From the NCBI GenBank assembly GCA_951799425.1, contig OX637403.1:28836811-28900810 (forward strand): DNA of 64,000 nucleotides, written 5' to 3'. The translations under genes were made by a program, and so were the position numbers. Positions 10,084 through 22,038 of the stretch are shown in pieces. The DNA comes from Ilex aquifolium. Taxonomy: Eukaryota > Streptophyta > Magnoliopsida > Aquifoliales > Aquifoliaceae. Positions within the stretch are counted from its first letter, which is position 1; each line of letters begins with the position of its first letter. Under the pieces are notes generated by a model, which searched no databases, was not told where the DNA came from, and was given only the letters and a program-made list of their open reading frames with translations.

Positions 10084-13048
10084 CTAAGCCAGATTCAGTT
10101 TTCTTCTTTTCTTCTTCTTTTCTTCCTTCTCGGATGCGTTCTTCAGCTGCACAGCAAAGATGATAAGTCAGTATACATACATTCATGGAGATAAGATGAG
10201 TAAAGTATGAACCCTCAAACATTGAAAGAAGTTGGTTAAAAAGGGCATATTCCTGCCAAATGGAACATTTTTCCTGTGCAATTGAAGCATAACTCACCAT
10301 GATTATAAGGATTCGGACAAAGACAGCAATAAAATCAGTGAAAAGAGTCAGAGCATGCTTCACATAATCCAGATCCCCAAAGTGTGCTTTTTCGATTATA
10401 TCCTGGGTGTCCACTACAATGTACCCGACAAAGACCAAAAGCCCAAAATACAACTGCAACAAAACAGAGGAAATTATCAGTAACATTTTTTTGTAAATTT
10501 TCTAACCATTAAAAGCGGCAGATAGAGCTACAAAAGCTACAAGTCCAATACCTCAAACTTGAAAAGGGCCATAGAGCCCCCAAAGATGGAAGATGCAAAG
10601 TGCAACCAGAAAAGGATGGAGAGCCCAGAGGAAAGAAGGGCCCCAAGGTAAAGGTACTCTCTACGCCTTGCCAACATGGCTGCTGCAGAGAAACAACCGA
10701 AGGCCAAAGCACATCCCACAAATGCACCAGCCAGAATGCTGCAAAGACAAGCGGGAAGGGGGGAGTCTATGCATCAGAGGAAGTTATCCTAACCCTCAAA
10801 TAAAGAAGCAATAAATGAATAATCAGAATGACACTGAAAATATTACAAATTTTTTTTTTTTTGATAAGATAGAAATCACAAAGTTATAATTCCACCAAGT
10901 AGCCCTCTTAAAATATTAAAATCTAGGGCCTTGAGATACAAAACATACAGCCCACATCCCAAGACAAGAGTGTACTACGGCTCCTCACAAACTGCAGGAG
11001 ATTATTAGTACTTACATACTGCTTTCAATCTCAAAAAGACCATCAAGCAGACAAAATATGCACATCCAACACTAGTATCATGCAACATAGTTGCATCACA
11101 TTATATAAATTTACAATAGCTGGAATAAAGATCTAAACCTAACACTTTAGATAAGCATAAATACGCAAAAACCACATTAAACATTCTGGTGGACAAAGAA
11201 TCACCATCTAGATGTTAATTGTTTTTCCAGTTCCTGGAATGGCCTCAAAAATAAGTATACATTAGCCTTAGATATAGCACAATCCCCAGAAATTACAACA
11301 AAACTTTCTAGAGTTGAGTTGAGCCATAAAAAGAAAATGAAAACATCTAATTTCATAAGATCTGGATTAATGAATAAAGGGATTGGCGTAAACTTTGTCC
11401 AGACAGGAAAATTTTCAAAAATTTAATCACATGGTCAAAGAAACTGGTTTCATCCATTTTTGGTAACTTGACTTAATTACAAACAAATTTTTTCTTCCCC
11501 TTTTGTAATCAGATCAAAAACAAATACAAAACTACAAATTATTAAAACAAAAAACTTAATCGTCCAAAACTAAATTTACTTCCACAACTTTAAAAAATTA
11601 GACCTCAGAAGAGTAGGAGAAAGGCACCTTGCTCATCAAAATCTGCAGACTATGTAATTACAGCCATGTGGTAACATTATCAGCAACCAAAAACAAAGAC
11701 AAAATATCACCACCTTCGAAAGATGCAAAGCTAAAAGCAATAGCAAGACTACAATCAAGTCCAAAAATTAATAGCAACAAAACTAGGACAGCAGATTATC
11801 TTCAAGAAAACATAGACTAACTCATTTCAAGATAAAAACATAGGAAATTCCAAAATATGACAGCTAAAGGACAAATACCTCGGATCAAAGTCAATTGCCA
11901 ATTCAATCAGAGGACCAATGGAGGCCCCTTGAAAGAGTGCAGCTGACATCAGAAGGCCAACCCTCTTTTGCTGCTCAAAGAAAACAATTAAGAGTCGAGA
12001 TAAATACCAGCCTAGCACAATGAGCATAGAAACAAGACAACAAAAAGCAACAAAGACGAAACAGATTACCTCTTCATATGGAGGAGTTGACAAGAGCCAA
12101 ACAATGCTTCCCATGCATGCAAGTGTTGTAAGGAGGCCACCAATGTTCCAAAGGATGTGCAGATAAACCCCAGCGGCTGCTGCAATCAGAGCACAACATA
12201 GGGAGAGATAAACCTGCAAGAAGGCTTTACCAATTAATTGAAAAATAGAATTGTGCTGACGTTTAAAAACAATGTAAACCAAAAAATTCCACCAAATAAT
12301 CAAATTAGCAATCAATAAGCCGTAACAATTTTCGGTTTCCAAACCTTTGGTAACACCTTGGAATCGCCAAAATTATTAACATCTTTGGCGGAAAGCCATT
12401 CACTCCGTTCAATCGCTGAAATAACAAGAATTTTGGCTTCTTGACCACGAATTTCATTATTTTCCACAAAAAACCATAACTCTTAGGCTCTGGCGTCTCA
12501 AAAAATAGTATCCAAAAACTGTTTTTGGAATGAGGTTTAGAAAAGTGTGTTTTGGTGTTTTTTGTGTGACAAACTTGTTTGGGGAAAACAGAAATGTAGT
12601 GGTGGTGGTGGTGGTGGTGGTGGTGGTGGTAGAAGTGTGGTGATCTAACTTGCTCTGAAATAAATTTATCCACTACCCACTTTTTGTGCTCAATTTTCAA
12701 AAAACAAAAATAAAAAACAGCTAACCAAATAGTTTTTCCCCAGAAATTATTTCCGAAAATATAAAAATAGTTTCTAAGATACAAATCAAATTAGGCCCTA
12801 ATTTTTATGCCCTTTCAATTTTCCTTCGTTTCAATCACCGAGATCACAATAATTGAAACGATCTTTATCGATTTTTATAAATTCACAAAAGCGAAAAATC
12901 AAAATGCAAAAAGATCAACTGAAACCCTAACACTTTATTTACTCGTCAATATGTGGAAGGAATTTGCTCAATTTCACCATAATTGTAAGCAGCATAATAA
13001 ACAAAACTCCATAACTCTCCTTCCTTCATTTTACCAGTAACCACCGGT

Positions 13049-13094
<46 letters not shown>

Positions 13095-13218
13095 TAGGAA
13101 CCTGTTTGAGGTGAGTTTGCACGATAGGAGAGATCTGACGGAAGTTCTTGAGAGAATCGTAAGTCCAACGGTTGCGAGAGGAAGAAGCCGATTCGAAGAA
13201 CGATGTAAAGGATTCCAT
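10084..13218 (-). CDS. BI-1: Bax inhibitor-1 (ER anti-cell-death membrane protein)
   Basis: This is the plant Bax inhibitor-1 (TMBIM/BI-1 family), a multi-pass ER membrane protein that restrains programmed cell death and modulates ER calcium. Coding exons by eye are 13102..13218, 12070..12213, 11879..11970, 10552..10738, 10298..10453 and 10084..10146. They join in phase to about 252 residues, the usual length. Exon 1 gives MESFTSFFESASSSRNRW and SLKNFRQISPIVQTHLK. Later family blocks are AAAAGVYLHILWNIGG, SAAAMLARRREYLYLGALLS, FASSIFGGS, YIVVDTQDIIEKAHFGDLDY and FTDFIAVFVRILIIM. Six to seven hydrophobic segments span exons 2-5, and the tail is Lys/Arg-rich (KEEKKKKRRK) as in other plant BI-1. 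The exon 3 acceptor is a tandem GAGCAG; the QKR-starting form matches the family. Intron 1 holds GT/GA and GGT microsatellites. Confidence 0.95.
10840..10990 (-). mobile_element. Possible LINE/SINE 3'-end fragment in Bax inhibitor-1 intron 3
   Basis: On the minus strand the segment ends in TTATC followed by a run of A (a T run at 10851..10861 on plus), like the oligo-A tail of a retroposon. The preceding sequence has a non-intronic look (GCCCTAGATTT, GGGCTACTTGGTGG). No target duplication was established. Confidence 0.25.
12598..12630. repeat. (GGT)n microsatellite in intron 1 of BI-1
   Basis: About ten GGT triplets; they read as poly-His on the minus strand but lie between splice sites, so they are intronic. 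Confidence 0.85.
13045..13095. repeat. (GT)n(GA)n compound microsatellite next to the exon 1 donor of BI-1
   Basis: The tract lies directly downstream, in transcript sense, of the exon 1 splice donor. On the coding strand it reads (TC)n(AC)n, giving a polypyrimidine tract within 10 nt of the donor. Confidence 0.85.
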
Positions 13219-13875
13219 TGTTAGATTTGCTTGCTACCAAAGCTGGTTTCTGGAATTGACCTTTTTAGATGCCAGAGCCAGAAGCTTATCTTGATTTTTC
13301 TGTTTTTCATACTTTGCCCCTGTTTTTGCATTTTATTTACTAAACTTATCATTCTGGTCTGGAAAACAGGAAACACAACTCTGGCCCGTGAAAATGGGAC
13401 ATATGTCCTAGTCCCAATTTCATTTCGACTTAAAGGAGACAAATGGCTCATTAAACCTTATTTTTCTAAATAGTTTAAACACATTTTAATCTTTTTGAAA
13501 AATATAATAAAATTGACAGTCCAATACATTGTGTCGTAGGGGGAGGAATTGACATTTCTAACACATTCAATCGTATTGACATGGCCCCATGAATTCAAAT
13601 GAAATTTGGTTACAAACCATAAGAATATAAAACATTTACAAATTACTTAGAGAAAGTCTTGAAAAATGTGCTCACATTTGATTCCCTTCTTCGAATTTTC
13701 TTTACAGTTAGAACAATAAAATAAAAGTGCGATTTAAGTAGACTAACTACATTACATTACAACAACAGAAGATGAAAAAGGACTCTAGAAATTTATAAAA
13801 AATAAAGTTGTTCATGTTAAACCTTCACAAGTCTCCTGCTGTCTATGTGAAAGATGGGTGGTTCCAGAGTCCAAG
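13219..13875. other. Intergenic: BI-1 upstream region and CDC7 3' region
   Basis: 657 bp separate the start of BI-1 from the stop of the CDC7-like gene, both on the minus strand, so this must contain the CDC7 3' UTR and the BI-1 promoter and 5' UTR. An open frame at 13231..13473 on plus is antisense to the BI-1 5' region and has no recognisable domain. Confidence 0.5.
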
Positions 13876-16800
13876 CTAAGCCCCTTGCCTAAGAAGCCTC
13901 TGCTTTCTTAAGGCCTCATGGCATGGAGAAAAAAAATCGTGCCTAAGAGCTTCTTCTGCGCTTATCCTCTGTCTCGGATTCACTATCAAACACTTGTCCA
14001 CCAGATCAACCAGCGATCTTGGGATTACCTCGAGAAAATCTGGTCTCCTTGTGTTCAGTTTGCACCAATCTCGCAGTTTCATGGATGGCAAGGATTGTAT
14101 ATCCAGGAGGTCCTGTTGTCAAAATGGTAATGCTCAATACACTGCAAATGCAATGTTTATGCTATGGCTGGTAATGGAACATGCAATAGTAGGTTTCTAA
14201 ATCAACGTGTAAATCGCGTCGTGTTACAATTTATTCAATTCATCTCTGACCATCTATAATCATTGTATAATTGATAAGTATCTTGCAGGTCTAATGTAGT
14301 ATATAAATCGATGTTCAGGTAGTTTCATGTTCAGTCGGCTTTGCAACGATCTATTTATTAAGAGAATGGTCAGGTTAACTCCTTAAGATCTTAATCAACA
14401 AAACTCTTGCCTACAAATTTTGTCTGAATCACGTGATAATAGTTTTATGTCCTAGAATTCTTGCAATGCATTAAAGTTTCGAACTATGAATACCACTGGG
14501 AATGAAGATTCACGGTTGTGTAGCTTGGCCACTTCCCATAGATCTTCACTGCCCCTCAACTTCGCAATGTCCTTTATGTTCCTGGCAGTGACAACAGGGT
14601 TGACAAAATCGTATGAGGATACATACTTTCCATATTGAAATGCTTTGGAATAAAGAGCAAGAATCCTCACTGCTCAGGGTCACCGACGAAAGGTGTTCTT
14701 CCAGTCATCAGGTAGAGTAAGGTGACCCCTGCTGACCAAACATCAACCTTGGGGCCTTGATGTGGAGATCTGATTAACACCTGCGCAAAGCACTCATCAT
14801 TATGCTCTCTTCTGGTGGACAGTCAAACAGAGACTGAGGTTCATGGGTAAAAATAATTGTTTTGGCTAAAAGATAATACAGAGAAGATGAAGATCATTGA
14901 TTCCTTCACCTCTTTTAGAGCATCTACTAGCATCTCCATTTATTAGTCACAAAAATTGACTGTGATGATGATTGAACAATTTATTAAGTGTAAAGTTGGT
15001 AAAATGAAGACTGGTGAAGACAACTACAATCTCGCACCTCTGGAGCCCTGAAACCCTTGGTTCCAACACAAGGACCTTCTCGCTTGTGCTTTCCATCCCC
15101 TAGTGGCAAGCAAACCAAAATTAATCCCAATATAAAACCTGTAGGTTGATATCCCAAGTTGTTCAAATAACATAAAATTGGCAACTTACCTTTGTTCTTT
15201 GAAAAGCCAGCGCCAGCAACAGCAATTCCAGTGGAATGCAGTGGCATTGGAGTTAGATACACAAGTTTTCTATCCACTTTTCCTGGAGGGGCGGCAACCC
15301 TCTTTCTCTTAGAAGTTGTTACACTTAATACATGATTCGGGCCATGCAATGCTTCCTGCACCAGGCTGATCAATTCCTTCCTACCTTGGCATGGTATGGG
15401 TTCCCTCAACCTATCAGCTGATGGAGTTCTAGTGCTTGTTGCATCCTTGGCAGAGGTTATCCCAGAGCCATCAGCACCTTGGCTGTTGATTATATTCCTA
15501 CTACCCACGCCAGTAGAGAACTTTGTTTGGTCAGTCTTCTTTTTCAGGTTCTTAGGTCGTAAAAGGGACATGGAGCCATTTCTTGCCTCCTGATTGACTG
15601 CTTGCGCAGTTTTCGTGGTCAGAAAAGTCCTATTTTTCATAGGAGGAAGAGATTTGTTGCGGGGAAGTGGAAAGTCATCAAAGTTCATATCGTTGCCCAC
15701 CTTAGATTTATCTGTGAATTTTACGAAGTAGATTGATCAATCCAACCTTTCAATTATGTTCGAGTGAGGCCAGATAAACCTCACAACAGCAAAGGAAAAG
15801 GGTGAAGGCACGATAGATCTCAACAACTACTATTTCACATCAACTTTTATTTATCATGTGATTGATTGGACAAATTTTTTAGGCAAAACAACAAACACTT
15901 CATGCACACAGCTTTCTCATACTGAAAAATTACAACATTATGCATAGTTACTTAAAGACTAATGGAAAAAAAAAAAATTTACTTAAAGACTAATGGAGAA
16001 ATGGAAGCTCACCAGTGATTCCATATTTATGGTGCAGATCCTGTGTAAAGAATTGGGTAAAGAAAAACAATGATCTATCAGACTACACTTAGTTCAGCTG
16101 AAAAGTATAGAGAAATCACTGGGAAGAGATTCAGAAAAAACAACAAAAAAGTTCCAAGAGAAACATTACTCACCATAGCAAGGTTAAAATCAATAAGGTA
16201 ACCTTTATTGACCTTACGAGAGAAAAGGAAGTTGCCTGGTTTAACATCTCTATGGATTATTCCCTGAAAGCACATGCATAAAAATCCTAGTTCCTGTGAG
16301 TAGGAGAAAAGCATATTAATCCACATTGACCATATATATATTCTGTTCACATATTCTAACCTGCTTATGTAGACCAGCAAGTGCTTTGAACATACAATAG
16401 CCATACCACTGGAGCTGGAAAACATCTATTTCGCGCTTCAAGACCTAACAGTTAAAATAAAGCTGAATCAGAGAAAGAACAGACAAAACTTCCCTTGAGG
16501 AGTTCAATATTTACCTCAGGCAATCTACCAGGAAATATAAAGATTATAATTACCTCGGGTCTATCATGATGAACATGCTCTAAAACAAGGCAATCAGAAT
16601 CCCCACTCTTGAAAGAGCCTTCATATTTTATCACAAAGTTCTTACCCCTGAATTAGCAGTAGAACTTATAGACTCAATATCAAGTGACATTGACAAAAAA
16701 AAATAAGAATCTCTAGTTAAGGATTTTCAGTATTCTTACCCAAATCGCTCCAGCATCTTCACCTCATTGTGCACATGATGTTTATTAGCATTTGGATGAG

Positions 16801-19800
16801 GACCTAACATTTTTTGCCCCAAAATTCAAATGATAAGCGCCATTGTTTATCAATAAAAATACTAAGTGGAGTGACTTGCCATGTTAAGCAATCGTAGTTT
16901 CTCCACTAATAACTATGAAAGCAAGTCATAGACCAATATATTCCAAATCTGTGGCTCATAGAAAATTTGTTTCTAGTAAATAGAAATATACAATTCAACA
17001 CCATGGGCATAAGGTTAACATAATTCCATTCCATAAATTGAAATAAAAAATCATAAAGGAAAGAACCAGATATAGAAAATTATTGTGTGCGCTACATTTA
17101 ATAGCAAAGGTTGCTCCATCATCCTTTCTCCGTGCTCGATAAACTGTTCCATAACCACCTGCATATATGGTTTTAAAAAAAAGGTGATCAAAACAACGCG
17201 ATAAATGTCTATGCAGGGATGTAGCTGAGAACCGATTTGTAGTTCAAATATCAATACCTGAACCTTCTTCCTCCTCTACAATGAAAGATTCAATGTTTGG
17301 CAGTACTTTCAGCTCCAGTTGATTCTACAAAGCAAGCATCTATTGGCTAAAACATCCAGAATAGCAAAACTTACATCAAACATGATCACACTAGAATATG
17401 CAGAACGGGAACTTACATTGGGATAGATGGAGGTAGACTTTTCCCTGTTTTCTTTAGAATTTTCCCTCCTTTCTTTATTGTGTTTCTTTATGGAGATTGA
17501 CTTCTTGGTTTTTGTATATTGCTGCTGCTCTACATGAGCGCCGACAGTCTTTTGAACAAGCTTCCAATTGGGAGAGGCTTTTGTCAGCTGTTTACGATCA
17601 ACAGAGAGCACGTGTGCTGAAACAACTGCTTGCATCTCTATATCCGCTGTTGTAATCTCTTTGTCAAGAGATGGCATCATATCATTGCACCTTATCATCT
17701 CTTGATCTACTACCGGGCAAGATGTTGCATTGCAGTTTATTATACTACCAAGATCAGTATCATCCTTCTTAGCTTCTCTGCTCACAACCGGATTTCCCAA
17801 TGTACCAGACAGGATAGATGGTTTAGGACAAGGCACGTAAGTCACTATTCTTTCTATTGTCATTGGTTTAGGGATATATGGGAGTCTTTGAAGATCAAGA
17901 AAGTTAAATTGATGCTCTGGTGCGCATTCATATCCGACCACTTTCCTGCTCATGAACATGTGTGCCTTCTTTTCACTTTCATGTTCAGTTTTCATTGACC
18001 CATTACTTAACAATCCAGAATTCAAACTGATAATAAAGGGAGTTGTGAACATCTCTTTATCTGGTTTCCCTAAATAAAATGCCAATGCTGGTAAGTCACC
18101 TGGCTGTGTATGCATGCTCCTTCTCATATAATCACCAATATGAAAATTTTCCTGCTCGAATGGTTACAACCATCCAGAAATTATTATTTATTGCACTTCA
18201 ATGATATGGAACATGTCACTATTTAGGACCAGGATTAGAAAAAGTAAATAGATAAAACATCAGAGGAATTTACTAACATAGAGTAAGCCATGTACAAATC
18301 AACCACTCAGGAATAACCAATAAATTGGAACAATAAAGAAAAAAAAATGTCAAGAATAAAGTTGATATAGGTCAACATAAATTATTCTAGAATTCCTAGT
18401 AGAGCAAACGATGTAAAGTCAATCAAACACAAACACCTATACTTCAGTAGGTTTACATGACATCTAGAGCCTAAGCCTAGTTAAGCCAGGATTGCATAAT
18501 ACACCTTCGTGATTGTTTTAATTTGATGAAATCTATTTTGAAGTAAATTTCCAGCAATTAGCCTACTTATAGCTCATGTGATGCCATTCAAATCTGGATG
18601 TGATGCTCAACTAGGGGGCATTGCTTAGTCTATTGGTAAGTTTCTTGGATTGTAAAGCATGAGAATGTAGTTTTTAGTTTGAAAACTACCTCTATACATG
18701 CCAAAATTAAGAGCTGTCAAGAATCAACCCCTTATATCTAGACTGGTTAATAGCCTTTACAAACTTTTAAAACCCAGGTTCTAATCTAATTTGAACACTA
18801 AAACTCAACCTTTACAAGCACCTGAATATCAATAAAATTTTGTTTCTTATCAGAAAAGGATTAAAAATTTTACAACAACCATTCTATCTTCACCAAAGCA
18901 AAACTCTCGTAAATCTGAAAATATCCACAAGGAAACACAGCAATTATCATTCACCTCAAAACTCCGTCCCACCAAAGTGTTAACTTATGTTCAATCTTTT
19001 TTTACTTCCTTGACTTTAAAAGCTATATTTAGCATTTATTGTGCCCAATTATAGCTTGCGGAGAGTGATCCTTCACTTCGTCCTACATGACCAATGAGCC
19101 TAAATATATTTAAATGTCAATGGCCTTGGTTTATTTGTGAAAATAAAGATCCCAATAATGCTGCAGTCCCATTACTGTTGCATTTGCAGCAAAAATGAAT
19201 TTAGAATGGTAGCAAACCTATTTTCTTTCCAAAATGACAGAACACAGTACTTTGGAAATCTCATTCATCTCATCCTAGAAGAGGTCTGCAACAAACTCAT
19301 TCTCCCCAAATTTAATGTCTGCTATGCAGCTTCAACCAAAAGCATAAATTCATTTCTATTTCAGTTTTTGTATTCGCTTGACCTAACAGGAACTCTTAGA
19401 AAAACCTATTACTTAAAATCTAAAATATAGGATAATAACATCGATGATCTAAAATTTGAATGCAATAAAATCCAAATCCAATTATATTCATACAAAAACC
19501 AAAGATCTAAAATTTTGGCCTTTTTAACAAAAAAATATATTATATGATACAAGACCTTAAGAAATCAAAAAAATAATCTTTATTAAATGGGTGTAGCTGT
19601 AATATATTACTCATTAACTAAACTTGAACCTTGAATCTGCATAAATTTGAGTTGAATTCAATTGTCATTGTGTTATTATAATAGAATTCGGATGCAAACT
19701 ACCTATTCTAATAATTGTCAATATATACTAACACATTGACAGTCCTACTAATTTAGTAGCTACAAAGAACGAGGTGGCACAATAGTTCCTATAATTAAAA

Positions 19801-20482
19801 CCATATTTTATCCAAATTCAACATAATTCCCATGAAATATAATAAGAGCTGATTAGCAGGGAAAAAATGACTGGAAAGTTACCGGAGCACAGGAGTATTG
19901 AATCCTGCTAGGCAACAACGATGCATTTGGATATTCTTCCTCCCCTGCAAATCACCACCAAAAATATTTAGTAAACAAACTGGACCACAATCGAGAGAAA
20001 TCACATGATAAGTAGATGGATTGACTCTTCGTACCATCTACATTATCCGGAAAACCTCTCTTTGCCACGACTGGCAAATTTTCAAACTCCGATCTCAATT
20101 TCCTCCTCTTTCTGTAATACGTTTTCACATCTTCCCACATTCTCTTCCTTGCGAAAACCCCAAACCGTGTTGTTTGTACAAATGCCCCAGTCCAATTCTG
20201 TGCTAACCGCCCGAAAGCAACAATTGCAACCGAAGAAAATGTGACAAATCGATCGTCAGTCAAGAACAAAGGTGAATCCTTGATTTTACACATGAACTCG
20301 ATAGATGCTGGAGATGACCGGAACAAAGTGCATCGAGAAGCGAGTTCGATTGATGAAGCCGGTCGGCCGATTGAGAGTAGAAGAGCGAGTATGTGCCAAG
20401 CTTTGTGCAAGTCAGTGGCTGTCATTGAACTGAGTTCGGTACTGAGTTCTGAGTATTTGTGCTGATCTTCGAAACCTGCCAT
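13876..20482 (-). CDS. CDC7: CDC7-like serine/threonine kinase (DDK catalytic subunit)
   Basis: Likely the catalytic subunit of the Dbf4-dependent kinase that phosphorylates MCM helicase to fire replication origins in the nucleus. Fifteen coding exons join in phase: 20035..20482, 19883..19944, 17417..18151, 17258..17324, 17096..17158, 16740..16803, 16554..16647, 16361..16444, 16174..16263, 16013..16040, 15190..15711, 15038..15099, 14671..14780, 14497..14581, 13876..14112, giving about 916 residues. Kinase motifs are the glycine loop GSGGYGTVYRA (about 437-447), lysine in AIK (458), HRDVKPGNF (543-551), DFN in place of DFG (564-566) and GFRAPE (768-773). About 180 residues between DFN and APE form the large activation-segment insert typical of Cdc7. 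The C-terminal lobe has VDVWSAGVTLLYL and the final subdomain WCKLNTRRPDF...RQRISAEEALRHDFF. The first 415 residues are a plant-type N-terminal extension without a domain I recognise. E2F-type sites lie upstream. Confidence 0.93.
18610..18795 (+). mobile_element. SINE-like fragment in CDC7 intron
   Basis: TTAGTCTATTGGTAAG resembles a tRNA-derived A box and TAGTTTGAAAACTA, about 45 bases on, resembles a degenerate B box, the layout of plant SINE heads. The following text is non-coding. No target duplication was found, so the call rests only on this promoter-like pair. Confidence 0.35.
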
Positions 20483-20609
20483 GAATGTTAGGATCTGGAG
20501 ATGAACGATCTATATACACACATTTATATATGTACGTATATGTGTAAGGGTCTAGACTCTAGAGAGAAGTAGTGATGGATCTTTCATTGAGACAGAGAAA
20601 GAGAGAGAA

Positions 20610-20617
20610 GCGGGAAA
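20610..20617 (-). promoter_or_regulatory. E2F-type site, proximal
   Basis: GCGGGAAA on plus is the reverse complement of TTTCCCGC, which fits the E2F consensus TTTSSCGC. It lies 128 bp upstream of the CDC7 start codon. Confidence 0.6.
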
Positions 20618-20656
20618 TAGGAATAGTGAAGGGTTTGAGAATTCGCAAGTGCGGTG

Positions 20657-20668
20657 TTCCCGCCAAAA
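20657..20668 (-). promoter_or_regulatory. E2F-type site, distal
   Basis: TTCCCGCCAAAA on plus reads TTTTGGCGGGAA on the coding strand, the classical E2F sequence TTTGGCGGGAA. It lies about 175 bp upstream of the CDC7 ATG. E2F control is expected for S-phase genes, which supports the kinase identification. Confidence 0.7.
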
Positions 20669-22038
20669 TGCTCAAAGGTATTGGGCTTTTTGTAATCCAT
20701 AAAGATCTTGGGCTAGAGAACAGAATGGGCTCATACTGGACCTGGGCTGATCTGTTTACTTACCCACGTTTCAGTTCAAGAATTTGTCTTTCGTCCTTTT
20801 CAGGTCGAGGATATAAAGCCCTGACTAGATTTCCCCCTCTACCTGAAGAGTTTATCTCACCTAGAGCCACCTTTATTGTCGGATGATTTTTTTTAATAAT
20901 CGAGAATCGTCCCAACTCCCAACAACTTAACATTTTGAACTCGTGATTACAATACAAACTAAAAAATGCATACAACTAGCCATAAAACCACACAAATCAT
21001 GTCAATCAAGACGTTTTCTATCAAACTCATAACTTAAAATTTCAAAAAAAGTAATTAGTAAAATTTTTAAAATCGATCTATATCTTGACGGTTTGCAAGA
21101 TGGTCTTTGCTCACTACCATTGGCATTATGGCGGCATCCAATCTTGATAGTAATGGGAGCTTGCGCATCTTCTGTTTCAATTTGATTCTTTATATCCAAT
21201 ATTTTTGTAGAACTATATCAATAAAATTAAAAACTACGTAAATATTACTTATTATGAATATTTTTAAATGTTATTGAAATTAAACAAACATGTTTTAATT
21301 GTGTAAAAATATATTTTGAATATATGTATTTATTTACTATTAATGTCATTGTCTATGTAATTTTTATTAAAATAAATAAGAAAGAATGATCACATAGATT
21401 TTTCTAAGACTGAGGGTAAAATTGTAAAATAACGATATAATACACCTAAGTTGTATTATAATACCACAATTTTTTGTGGTATTAAAATAGTTCAATAGTA
21501 CAGATAGATTGTATTAGAATTATTTGTATCTAATATTTATTTAGTTAATCTCATATATAATACGAAGTGATTTTTTGCTTTCAAATGTAATATAAATTCA
21601 TATTAAAGCGTTTTAATCCAATATGACTCGTTAATACTCCCTATAATACAACAAACAAACAAACGACACATCATAAAACATGTACTCTTAGTCTTATCTG
21701 TCACTAACCCCGTCCCTCTTACGATACACTATCGATGGGATTACTAGTTAGTGAACGTCATAATTCAAATCCTATCACCGTCTCTTAACAATGATAATAA
21801 TAAAAACTGTAAGTAATTTCTGTTCTAATTAGGGCATTGCAGAGAAGATGAAAACGCTAGTTACACCATGTCAAAACATGATGGAACCGTATACTGCTCA
21901 AATCAACAATCAGTAATGCAATGATCAATTTACAAAGAGATAATATCAGAGTAAGCAAGCTTTTCACTCTAAACAAGCATTAGAAATTTACAATGAAATG
22001 AACAAAACAATTGTCTACTGAGGTTGATGGGGGTGAGC

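Larger units (their letters stand above)
20483..22038. other. Intergenic: CDC7 promoter and VAP27 3' region
   Basis: Next to CDC7 lie the E2F-type sites and a TATATATGTACGTATATG stretch that could hold the TATA region or 5' UTR. The rest is AT-rich, with possible SINE-like text near 21720-21790 (ATTACTAGTTAGTGAACG followed by AATTCAAATCCTAT). A plus-strand open frame at 20572..20886 runs through the promoter and looks accidental. Confidence 0.45.

Noticed and set aside
12305-12784. 159-codon minus-strand frame with poly-His
   Set aside because: It lies in BI-1 intron 1 and is driven by the GGT microsatellite.
20572-20886. 104-codon plus-strand frame upstream of CDC7
   Set aside because: It overlaps the E2F-bearing promoter, has biased composition and no recognised domain.
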